NCBI GenBank assembly: GCA_008477525.1
Contig: SPDT01000010.1
Location: 124,001 to 188,000 of the forward strand
Length of the DNA: 64,000 nt
DNA from: Hypomyces perniciosus
Lineage: Eukaryota; Ascomycota; Sordariomycetes; Hypocreales; Hypocreaceae
Direction: 5' to 3'
Part shown: positions 46,897 through 56,799 of the stretch, piece after piece
How the letters are laid out: each line of letters begins with the position of its first letter
How positions within the stretch are numbered: position 1 is the first letter of the stretch
Made by a program: the position numbers and the translations under genes
Notes under the pieces: generated by a model
Told to the model about the DNA's origin: nothing
What the model saw: the letters and a program-made list of their open reading frames with translations, nothing else
Databases searched by the model: none

Positions 46897-48413
46897 TATA
46901 TGATGGTGATGATATTGCAAGCTGAGACCTTGCCCGTTGCAATGTACCAAAATGCTGTCTATTATCCCCTGTTCATGATTGGTTATTGTATTATGGCATA
47001 GTATTTTGGGGGTACGAAGTAGATATTGCATCACTACTCAGTCACTACGGGACAATGTATTTGTACTATAGGAAAAACTGGACGACTTATATGAGAGGAT
47101 CTTGGGATATGAAGGAGTTGCTAACGCTTAATGACATGGCCTCGCCTCACTTTTTTCTTGGGATTGACTAAACCACACCCAACTTGGCTATTTAACACCC
47201 CAGAGATACCTACTACTATTTATATGTACGAACTACTTCGTAAAGAGGGTAGAAATACATAGCTCACACTACGAAGTAGGCCATTATATAGAACAGCAAA
47301 ACTGGGGTAATTTAGTCAATCCTTTTTTCTTGGGCGACTTCTTCCTGGTGGGCTGTAACGACTCTGGAGAGGCTAAAATTGCAGTGCACTTCACAGTGCG
47401 TAGGAAGTACTCTGTGATTGAACATCCATTGCTTCGTAGAGCCACCATATTACTAGGTAGGTAGCTACAGGTACCTCTACTTCATACTTGGCAATATCCA
47501 AGGACGAACACGTGGAAAAGATAGAGCAAAGATTCGCATGGCGTCATCTCCATGAATTATGCGTATCACGTCAACTGCAAGCACTTTGATATGCAGCCGG
47601 TCTGCATGCCCGAGTTGGCGACCGAGCTGAGTCGTATTGATGCATAGTGGGATGCCACAATAAAGCGTCTTCATAATGCTGAAGCAGCACCTTGAATTCC
47701 CTTTTCTTGTTGGAAAGATAAGATATATCTACGGTATATGCTAATAACTGTTGCTTTCAGATATCAAATGACGGAGAGCTCTAGTCGGACTATTTAATGA
47801 TTTGTAGCCAAAACGTCGTGTGGTATCTAGCCATTGTCTGAGAACCATCACGGCGCACAACCTCTCAACACACCATCTGCAAGCCACTCACCCGCAGGCT
47901 AGATCTGATATCATCGAATCACGGCATGTGCTTTGGATCAAGTCCATGAACGGTAGGCTCTGCTGTTTGACCCACAGACAAACAACTGGGCGCCACCAAC
48001 CACTAACTACAAATCACCCTCAGCAACTCGTGCATGCGCAGGGCTTCGGCTGTGATTGGGTCACTAACAATGCGACTTGTTTGGAGAAATCCTTAGCCTC
48101 GCTTGCAGCATGCGTGAATCTCATAGGACGAGACTTCGGAGAATGGCCACCAACCAAAGATTCATGCTGTTATTGCAGAGTTTGACAATAGCATGGCTAG
48201 GTGGATAGTCATACCGCCCGGCCAAATGCGAGTTTGTTGGATGAACTTGGTTGTTCCTGGAAGGGGTGGAGTGCCTACATAAAGCTCTTACATACTATCT
48301 ATACTCGTATGCAAAGCCTAGGTCTATATATATATATTATGGGACGCGGCAGTAGAATGCTACGCCCGGCCCTTGGCTGGCTTTCTGTGGCCATCCCGGA
48401 GATATAGCCAACC
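46897..48413. other. 1.5-kb spacer between PET127 and acid sphingomyelinase
   Basis: This spacer contains three copies of TACGAAGTA/TACTTCGTA clustered at 47013, 47234 and 47270, and an AT repeat near 48325 that may act as a TATA element. No gene is supported. Confidence 0.55.
48325..48339 (+). promoter_or_regulatory. TATA-like AT repeat before the sphingomyelinase gene
   Basis: The tract TATATATATATATTA lies about 75 bp before the start codon at 48414, a plausible core promoter position if the 5' UTR is short. Confidence 0.45.
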
Positions 48414-50579
48414 ATGCGTTCCCTCTCTCTTGTGACGCTGCTCGCCCTGGGCCCCATTGCTCAGGCTGCGATTTCTCTCGACAATGGTGATCTTACCTCA
48501 CGAGACATCGAGCTGATTGAGCGGTCCCTTGAGTCTGGAAGCCTGGCGGACGATATCTGGAATGGTATCGAGAATGCTGCCACCTGCACAGCTTGCGAGG
48601 TCTGGGGCCCCTTGACAATAGCCCTCAACACTGGTTACTAACCATGTTCAGGGCATTATTGTGCTACTTAAAGGACTCGCCTTTTTTGGAGATAAAGTCT
48701 TCGTTGACGTGGCCACGGGCATTTGCAAGCTCTCCAAGGTTTTCCTTGTGCCGACCGAGGCAGTCCTTTTATATACCAACTAACAACTCGTTCAGGTTGA
48801 GTCTGCCGATGTTTGCGAAGGCACCATCGCTCTGGAGGGACCCATCATTGCCGAAGCAATTCGAAAGATGAGACTTGGCTCTGATACGTCCCATCTCTTC
48901 TGCAACTCCTTCATGGGACTCTGTCTATACCCCGTTGTTCCCCAATGGTCTGTTCCATTTCCATCCCCGAAGTCTAAAACCGACCGTCCTGCCCCGAGTG
49001 GGAAGAAGCCGCTCAAAGTGGTGCAATACTCGGATATCCACATCGACCCTTTCTATGTTCCAGGGTCCAGCACAAATTGTAACAAGCCTGTCTGCTGCAG
49101 GTGAGTCTTCGGACGTTGGTAAACTAAATACGTTTCAAGAGACTAAAGTGATTTGCGAAGGCCGTATACAAAGGACGATGAGCCTGGTAAATCTACGTCT
49201 CCCGCCGGCCCTAATGGAGATCACAAGTGCGATGTGCCTGTCAGTTTGGAAGTAAGCATGTACAAGGCGATCAGGGATATCGTTCCAGATGCAGCACTCA
49301 CGCTCTTCACTGGAGATGTTGTCGATCATGCCATCTGGAATACCTCTCAACTCTATAATGAGAAGCAAAGTTGGCCCTACCTCTTCCCATGTGTCTGCTG
49401 GTTGTTTAGTCTAACATGTTTCTAGTTCATGATGCTTACGATTATATGAGCCAGTACCTTGGCTTTGTTTACGGCACCGCTGGTAACCATGAGTCCAACC
49501 CCACGAATGCTTACCAGCCCAAATCTGTCGGCAACTCATCTCAATGGCTTTACGATACGCTGGCGGCTCAATGGGGACGCTGGGTCGGAATCCAGGAAGC
49601 GTCAGAGATCGAGGCGATTGGGGCTTACTCTACCAAGTATCCCAATGGCAACCTACGTATCATCTCGCTCAACACCAACATGTACTACCGGCTGAACTTT
49701 TGGATGTACCAACCGACGATGGAGAAAGATCCCAATAGTCAGATCCAATGGCTGGTGAAGGAGCTCGATGCCGCCGAGAAGGCTGGAGAGAGAGTCTACA
49801 TCATTGGACATACGCCCCCTGGTGAGAGCGACGCATTCCACGCTGGGTCGAACTACTTCGACCAGGTCGTGAACCGATACTCCTCGACGATCGTGGCCAT
49901 GTTCTTCGGCCACACTCACGTCGACCACTTCGAGATCAGTTACTCAAACTACAGCAACAAGGTCGCTTCCAACGCTGTCATGACATCGTACATTTGCCCC
50001 TCGCTCACGCCGACATCGGGTATGCCATCGTTCCGAGTCTACGATGTCGACCCTGTGACCTTTGCTGTTTTGGACACCACCACTTATATTGCCGATATGA
50101 CGAACCCTGCATTCCAGAAAACCGGCCCGGTGTGGACCAAGTACTACTCGGCCAAGGAGGCGTACGGCTCCAAACTTAACCCTCCTGTCACAGACCCGAA
50201 GGCCGAGCTGACGCCTGCATTCTGGCACGATGTGACGGCCCTGTTTGAGTCAGACTCGACCGTGTTCAACGAGTACATTTCGCGCAAAAGCCGCGGTTGG
50301 CAGAGCAGTAACTGCACTGGCGACTGTAAAACGAATGAGATATGCCAGCTGCGTACTGCTCGTAGCCAGGACAACTGCGTGGCTATTGAGCCCGGTATTC
50401 ACTTGACCAAGAGGTCGGATGGCGAGCATGCGGATCATGATGAGTGTGGCATGTCGGCGTCAATGAAGACGCTGAGCTCGTTCGCCGTGAGAAAGGAGTT
50501 GTTGGACGAGTTGCAGGACAAGTACTTTGAATTGAGAGGAGAGTTGGAGCGAAGAGTTCCCATGAGGACGCAATTATAA
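48414..50579 (+). CDS. Secreted acid sphingomyelinase (calcineurin-like phosphodiesterase)
   Basis: This enzyme is expected to hydrolyse sphingomyelin-type phosphodiesters outside the cell or in the vacuole. Exons are 48414-48599, 48652-48738, 48796-49100, 49161-49369 and 49426-50579, joining to 646 residues. A signal peptide of about 18 residues ends in AQA. A saposin B-like Cys pattern covers roughly residues 57-140 (CTACEG...GICKLSK...DVCEG). The metal-site motifs of the phosphoesterase domain are all present: SDIH (D171, H173), GDVVD (D245), GNHE (N283, H284), GHTP (H391) and GHTH (H425, H427). Three of the four donor sites are non-consensus (GTCTGG, GTTTTC, GTTGGC), but the in-frame stops require these introns. 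Intron 2 could instead start at GTGCCG, adding three residues. Confidence 0.88.
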
Positions 50580-51085
50580 GAGGAGTCTATAGCCATTTGG
50601 ACATAGGGAGGACAGATTATGCAAATCGCCGAGGGTACTCCGAGATTCTTGTGATGGGACTACTAATGCAACCATAACGATCCATTGTACTCCGTCCCCC
50701 TTACTCGCTCCGTATTAGTCGCGAGTAGGCAGTGCTACTCTGTACTCGTAATAATACTCGGAGCAGTACTCCATACTAAGAGTAGTATTCCTTTTTGCCA
50801 AGATGCCAGCCTCATTCATAATTGGCAACTGTCTGACAGATGGTCCGTCCGTGTGGCTTGTTCTATAATGGCAGCACACTATTATTGCTCGTAGCCGCCC
50901 TCCTGTCGCAACAGTCAATCCCATATAACTTGCCGAGCAACCCCCGGGCCACGGCCTTTGCGCGCATGTGTCACATCAACTATTAGGACCCTGCTACGGG
51001 ATAAAACGAAACAAGCAATCCAATTGACTTGATTGTGTATTATTATTATTTATTGCGTTTGTTGCATTTGCTGCATTGTCCCCGC
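50580..51085. other. Spacer between sphingomyelinase and VMA1
   Basis: This 506-bp spacer contains several near-matches to the dispersed GTAC-type motif (around 50690-50770) and a TTA-rich tract near 51040. No gene is visible. Confidence 0.55.
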
Positions 51086-51607
51086 ATGCTGGGACTGCGA
51101 CCAACCCTCAAGGCGCGGCCTTCGCTGTTGGATCTGATTCGTGAAGGGAGCACCCAAGGTTCCAGTTGCGGTTCCATTTCCAGCGATAGCGACAGCGACA
51201 GAGATAGCGACTACGGCGACGATTCCCCTGGACTGGAGGGCGTGGGGCCTTCTGTGGTCGTTATTGTTGCTGCTGATGGTGCTGTAGCTTCGGCGCCTCC
51301 AGAGGCTCCAGAGGCTCTAGCTGTTCCAATTAGTGGGCCTGGAAGTGCTGCGACTGCTTCCGGACGCGCTACATCATCGCTGCCTCCACCCACAACGCCG
51401 CCAAGCCTGGACACTGCTGCAGCTCGAGAGCTGCCTCTGTCATCATCAAACTCTCCACCCTCAACCTCACCTCCGTCTCCCTCCACATCTCCTCCATCGC
51501 TCCAACGGTCGCTGTCGCTGTCGTCGCCGTCCTCCGACTCCGATTTCGAGACCTCTGCTTTTGCCGATCGAGAGCTCGACGCTGCTCCCGCTGTCCAATC
51601 GCTCAAG
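51086..51607 (+). other. Open frame in phase with the VMA1 start (possible N-terminal extension)
   Basis: From an ATG at 51086 the frame stays open for 174 codons directly into the VMA1 start codon at 51608. The encoded stretch opens MLGLRPTLKARPSLLDLI, then has a Ser/Asp cluster (SISSDSDSDRDSDYGDD) and long Ser/Pro/Ala-rich segments, so it would be disordered. The minus strand is also open over 51211-51606, so repetitive GC-rich composition may explain both. V-ATPase subunit A is normally about 600-620 residues without such an extension, so a 5' UTR is the safer reading. Confidence 0.35.
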
Positions 51608-53840
51608 ATGCCTTCTGTATGCCCGTCTTGTCGCCCTAGTTACGCCTTGATTGTCGTGCTGCAACGGGCTGCGTGATGCCCCGCTGGATCATTGAAAGCT
51701 GACTTGCATGCTTTGCAGAAAGCCGCCAACATTGATGGCGATGCCATAGAGTATGGTAAGTGGTTTGAGGATGTCTTTGTGGCTGTATGGGTAGCTGACA
51801 GCTTGCGCAGGCAAGATCTACTCCATCTCCGGGTCAGTGCCGCTGATATGGCTCCGTGTCTGTATTCATCAACGTGTTGGGCATACTGACCTCCCTGCAG
51901 CCCCGTCATTGTCGCCGAGGACATGATTGGTGTTGCCATGTACGAGCTTGTGAGTCGCCTGCCCTTGGGCTACGACCTTGATGCCATGGCATAGCTGACG
52001 CAATCTTTCTATCTAGGTCAAAGTCGGTCACGACAACCTCGTTGGTGAGGTCATTCGAATCAGCGGCGACCAGGCCACCATCCAGGTGTACGAGGAGACT
52101 GGTACGGCGATTCCCTATTCGAAAACAGAATCCAACACACAAGTACTAATACAAGACTACAGCTGGTGTCATGGTCGGTGATCCCGTCGCCCGGACAGGT
52201 AAGCCCTTGTCTGTCGAGCTGGGTCCCGGTCTGCTCAACGGTATCTACGACGGTATCCAAAGACCGTTAGAGGACATTGCCATCAAGTCCAACTCCATCT
52301 ACATTCCTCGCGGTGTTGCTGTCCCCGCCCTCGACCGAAAGAAGAAGTGGGAGTTTACTCCTTCGATGAAGGTCGGCGATCACATCTCCGGTGGCGACGT
52401 TTGGGGAACCGTCTTCGAAAACTCCTTCCTTTCTGTTCACAAGATTCTCTTCCCTCCTCGAGGTCGAGGTGTCATCACCAAAATTGCCGCCAAGGGCGAG
52501 TATACCGTTGTCGACAAGATTCTGGAGGTCGAGTTCGATGGCAAGAAGACCGAGTACCCCATGATGCAGAGCTGGCCCGTCCGAGTCCCTCGTCCTACAT
52601 CCGAGAGGCTTACTGCCGACCAACCTTTTATTGTCGGTCAGCGAGTCCTGGACGCTCTCTACCCCTGTGTCCAGGGCGGTACCGTCGCTATTCCTGGCGC
52701 TTTCGGCTGTGGCAAGACCGTCATCAGTCAGTCGGTTTCAAAGTTCTCCAACAGTGATATTATTGTCTATGTTGGATGTGGCGAGCGTGGAAACGAAATG
52801 GCCGAAGTCTTAAAGGACTTTCCCGAGCTTACAATCGAGGTTGATGGCCGTAAGGAGCCCATCATGAAGCGAACTACCCTCATTGCCAACACATCCAACA
52901 TGCCCGTTGCCGCTCGTGAAGCTTCCATTTACACTGGTATCACGGTCGCCGAATACTTCCGTGACCAGGGGCTAGACGTTGCTATGATGGCTGATTCGTC
53001 GTCTCGATGGGCCGAGGCTTTGCGTGAAATTTCAGGTCGTCTAGGAGAAATGCCTGCTGATCAGGGTTTCCCCGCCTATCTGGGAGCCAAGCTCGCTTCC
53101 TTCTACGAGCGAGCTGGTCGGGCGCAGTCTCTTGGCTCTCCCGAGCGCAGTGGCAGTGTCAGCATCGTCGGTGCCGTCAGTCCCCCTGGTGGTGATTTCT
53201 CCGATCCCGTCACTGCCTCCACGCTCAGCATTGTTCAAGTCTTCTGGGGTCTGGACAAGAAGCTCGCTCAGCGAAAACACTTCCCCTCCATCAACACTAC
53301 CGTCTCCTACAGCAAGTATACCACCATTCTGGACAAGTTCTACGAGAAGGAATACCCCGACTTTCCCAGACTTCGCGACCGTGTCAAGCAGCTGATTTCC
53401 GATTCGGAGGAGTTGGACCAGGTTGTGCAGCTGGTTGGAAAGAGTGCTCTGTCTGACCCGGACAAGATCACCCTGGATATTGCAGTTTTAATCAAGGAAG
53501 ACTTTTTGCAACAAAACGGATACTCGGACTATGACCAGTTCTGCCCCATCTGGAAGACGGAGTGGATGATGAAGCTCATGGTCGGGTTCTTTGACGAGGC
53601 ACAAAAGGCCATTGCACAGGGCCTGAGCTGGGCCAAGGTCCGTGAGGCTACGAGCGACCTACAGGCCAAGCTGCGTCAATTGAAGTTTGAGCTCCCCAGC
53701 GATGGCCAGGAGGCAATCTGCAAGAAGGTTTGTGGAAAATGGAGTTCTCAGGCCGTTGAGATGGTAGCTAATGACAATTATAGTACGAGGCTATTCAGCA
53801 GGAGATGCTGGACAAGTTCGCATCGGTCACGGACGAGTAA
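51608..53840 (+). CDS. vma1: V-type proton ATPase catalytic subunit A
   Basis: This is the catalytic subunit of the V1 sector; it hydrolyses ATP to acidify vacuole and Golgi. Seven exons are inferred: 51608-51616 (9 nt), 51719-51755, 51811-51832, 51901-51949, 52017-52101, 52163-53727 and 53784-53840. They give 607 residues. The joined N-terminus reads [20 protein letters not shown], and the C-terminus reads [18 protein letters not shown]. The Walker A loop GAFGCGKT contains K252. The intein insertion site known from yeast VMA1, [11 protein letters not shown], is uninterrupted. Five introns within the first 190 coding bases, including tiny exons of 9, 37 and 22 nt, contrast with the single 1,565-nt exon holding the catalytic core. 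All donors and acceptors are GT/AG. Confidence 0.96.
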
Positions 53841-54221
53841 GAGGAGTCTCGGGCGAATGAAAAGCGTAGTTTGCAGATGTCAGGAGCCGTTGTGGTATAG
53901 AACATGTTGTGTCTCGGGAAGACGGACGGGCCAGCACGGCCACCGATCTTGTAGCACCGCCTCATATTGTATTCAATCCAATATCAATGTTACTTTTTCA
54001 ATCCAGTTCAGTACGGATGTGTGAGATATGTCGAGACAGGGTTGGCTGAATCAATCGTACCAACCTTACATGCAAACTCCGACGTACAGTGTACTAGACC
54101 CACCAGACAATTGACGACACTGTGCGAAAATCACCTCAGCATAACCAATGGTGAAGTAATACTAGGTATCCTCGAATATCTATCCCCAATGTCAAGATAG
54201 CAAAATCCGCACACTCGAACC
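53841..54221. other. Spacer between VMA1 and IMPACT homolog
   Basis: This 381-bp spacer between two plus-strand genes holds the VMA1 3' UTR and the next promoter. Nothing else is seen. Confidence 0.6.
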
Positions 54222-55085
54222 ATGTCCGAGGAGCTCCGCGATGAAGTGGAAGCTATCAACTCCATCTACGGCGAGGGCTGTCTAACACCGGCCGACGAAG
54301 CCGGAGACGCGCCGGAGACGCACTCGTATATCCTGAAACTCCCCGGCGATGCGTCATCCCTAAGACTCCGCTTTCCGGAGTCGTATCCCGCAGAGCCGCC
54401 CGCGGTGCTGGGCACGCATCATAGCTCTGGCGGGAGAAAGGGCGCGGGGGCGAGGGACTTGGCATTGTTTCGGGATGTGTTGCGAGAGGTGTTCCAGGAG
54501 GGGAGTGTTTGTCTTTTCGATGCGGTGGAGGAGTTTGTGAGGAGGCATGAGGAGGAAGAAGGAGAGGAGGAAGAGGAGCAGAATGAGGAGGGTGAGGGTG
54601 AGGGTGGTGGTGAGAGGAGAGAAGGGGAGCAGAGTGAGGTTGATTTTGCATCTATGCCGACACCCCCGTGGACGCTTTCCGAGCCGATGGTGGAGAATAG
54701 ATCAACATTCATCGCGCATGTTGCTCGCGTGAGGTCCACGGCGGAGGCAAAGCTATACTTGCAACACTTGCTCTGGTCGGATAAGCGCATCCGGACGGCT
54801 ACGCACAACATCACGGCGTGGCGGGTGCGCGGGCCGGGGGGCACGAGTTATCAGGATTGCGACGATGACAGGGAGACGGCGGCGGGAGGACGGTTGCTGC
54901 ATTTGATGCAGGTGATGGAGGTTTGGGACGCGATGGTGGTGGTGACGAGGTGGTATGGGGGCGTGAAGCTGGGACCGAGGAGGTTTGCGTTGATTAATGG
55001 GGCGGCGAGGGATGGGTTTGTGAGGGCGGGATTGGTGGGTGATAATGGGAGTGGTGGGAGTAAGGAGAAGAAGAGAGGGAAGTGA
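54222..55085 (+). CDS. IMPACT/Yih1 homolog, regulator of Gcn2
   Basis: Yih1/IMPACT binds Gcn1 and thereby restrains activation of the Gcn2 kinase in the amino-acid starvation response. The gene is a single exon of 287 residues. An N-terminal RWD domain (EELRDEVEAINSIYGEG to about residue 110) includes the YPAEPP turn typical of the fold. A run of Glu/Gly residues (about 110-140) links to the IMPACT/UPF0029 domain at about 155-275, with MVENRSTFIAHVARV and the highly conserved VVVTRWYGGVKLGPRRF. The acidic linker is longer than I would expect in yeast Yih1 (258 residues). The 3' end is Ser/Gly/Lys-rich. Confidence 0.93.
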   Translation: MSEELRDEVEAINSIYGEGCLTPADEAGDAPETHSYILKLPGDASSLRLRFPESYPAEPPAVLGTHHSSGGRKGAGARDLALFRDVLREVFQEGSVCLFDAVEEFVRRHEEEEGEEEEEQNEEGEGEGGGERREGEQSEVDFASMPTPPWTLSEPMVENRSTFIAHVARVRSTAEAKLYLQHLLWSDKRIRTATHNITAWRVRGPGGTSYQDCDDDRETAAGGRLLHLMQVMEVWDAMVVVTRWYGGVKLGPRRFALINGAARDGFVRAGLVGDNGSGGSKEKKRGK

Positions 55086-55502
55086 GATACAATGCGTGTT
55101 ATGACAGGATATCTGAAGGAGGTATTTACGGGATCTGGACGAGTTGGGGAAGGGGACACGAGCAAGAGGCATCATGAGAGCAAATTGGATTCATTGCGCA
55201 CACTCTTCATCCTATTATCGACGGGAGAAAGCCCACGAGCAAAAAGGAGAAGACAAAAGACGACGAAAATCAAGTTGGTATCTCACGATGATGCACACAG
55301 CTCCTACCTATATAAACGCCAACCGCCAACCAGCCCACCAACCGACCAGTTCTCATATGCGACATCAGACATCTAAACAAGGATCCAAAACCCCGATATC
55401 GCGGATTCCAGCCGTGATATCATTCTATGCTCCGCAAAATAACACAAGGAGAAAAGAAAAGGAGGGAGCGGGGGGAGAGAGATAGGCGAGAGAGGTTCGG
55501 TC
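55086..55502. other. Convergent spacer between IMPACT homolog and CASTOR-like gene
   Basis: This 417-bp stretch carries the 3' flanks of both genes. It is purine-rich near 55440-55490 and has no supported gene. Confidence 0.6.
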
Positions 55503-56799
55503 CTATGACTCCTTGTCCAGCAGTGGACTTAATATGGCAAGCGCTCGGACGGATTGCTCCCTTGATAGCACAACAGCCCCGGCACGGGCAGTGGAGAGGT
55601 ATGATAGTTCGGAGCTTTCCTCCATATGCATGTCTCGCACCAGACGGCCCGCGACGCCACAGACGATACCGGTCGATTCAAACGGCAAGTTAACGAGGTC
55701 GAGGAAGATGGGGATGAGGACGCCTTCGGTATCGCCCACGAGGGAGTCGCCGAATATGGGCAACAATTTCTTGTCGAGCAGCAGCGAAGGGGGGTCGTCC
55801 TGCGCCAGGGTGAGGGACATGAACCTCGGCTGGGAGATGAGGGCGGAGATGATGCAGGTATAGAGCTTGGTATCGACGTGGTCTATCCAGGTGCGCCGGT
55901 AATCGGCCGAGCCCTTGCGGCTCATAGACGGGCGAAGGGTGCTGTAGACGTGCGACAAGGGCGAGGTTTCGCGACCGGAGCACTGGACCAGTTCGAGGCC
56001 TGCGTCTATGTGAGGCTTGACGTTGCGCTTCTGCAAGAGGTCAAAGGTGCGGGTTTGCAATTCGCCGTCATTGGAGGGCGGTGGTGTGTTGGGCGGGGGT
56101 TTGGAGTCGCTATTGGAACTCTTGTGGCCGTATATTGACGAGTTGACGAAGCTGGACTGGTTCTCTGACAGTTCGAAGCCCTTGGCCAACATGGCCTGCA
56201 CCACGTTCTGCTTCTCCTTGGTAGGGACGAGAATAAAGTCTGAGTAGTAGGTAGTGATAAAGAAGATGGGAATGCCTGCAAATGCCAGCGGGGCGCTGAG
56301 TTCCATGACACGGCCAGCTGGATCAAGGCCAGCGCTGATGACAGCAAGGATCATGTAGCTGTCCTTGAAGACGGAGACGGTCTTTGCGAGGTTCTTGGGC
56401 AGGGCGCTCAGAGCAGGCTCGAAGACGTTCTTGGCCCAGGACGTATGGCAAACTATAGAGCACTCAATGGGAGTAACGCTGATATTAAGGAAGCCATGCT
56501 GGTTGTCGCTCGTGAGGCCCTCGAGCTCGTACTCGGTGGAGTCGCGGGAGAAGTTGAGGCTTTGGGTCTGCGGGAGGAGGATGCGGAGGATAGGCTGGAG
56601 GAGAGTTGTATACAGGTCGAGAGGGATGTGGATGAGGGTGTAGGTACCGCTCTACAAGAGGGATTTGGTCAATGCCGATAATTCTTTTTTTTTCCTCTTC
56701 AAATTGCAGAACAGAACGGAGCAGAACAGAAAGGCACAGAAATTGAGCGCCATTGTCAGAGTCGGGGCGACTTACAAGGAATGAGATTTGGGCGTTCAT
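55503..56799 (-). CDS. ACT-domain protein related to CASTOR/GATS
   Basis: This is a predicted cytosolic amino-acid-binding protein. The animal relatives CASTOR1/2 sense arginine upstream of TORC1; the fungal role is not established here. Minus-strand exons are 56799-56776 (24 nt, MNAQISFL) and 56651-55503, joined across a 124-nt intron, to give 390 residues. The CASTOR-type ACT motif SAPLAFAGIPIFFITTYYSDFILVP lies near residues 127-151 (given here as one family block in two overlapping parts, SAPLAFAGIPIFF and TTYYSDFILVP). A second ACT-like half follows after a disordered linker of about 50 residues (GHKSSNSDSKPPPNTPPPS). The intron is longer than most others in the window. The neighbour IMPACT is also tied to amino-acid signalling, which may be chance. 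Confidence 0.82.

Noticed and set aside
52762..52800. Possible VMA1 intein
   Set aside because: The conserved insertion site reads straight through ([10 protein letters not shown]) and no homing-endonuclease domain is present.
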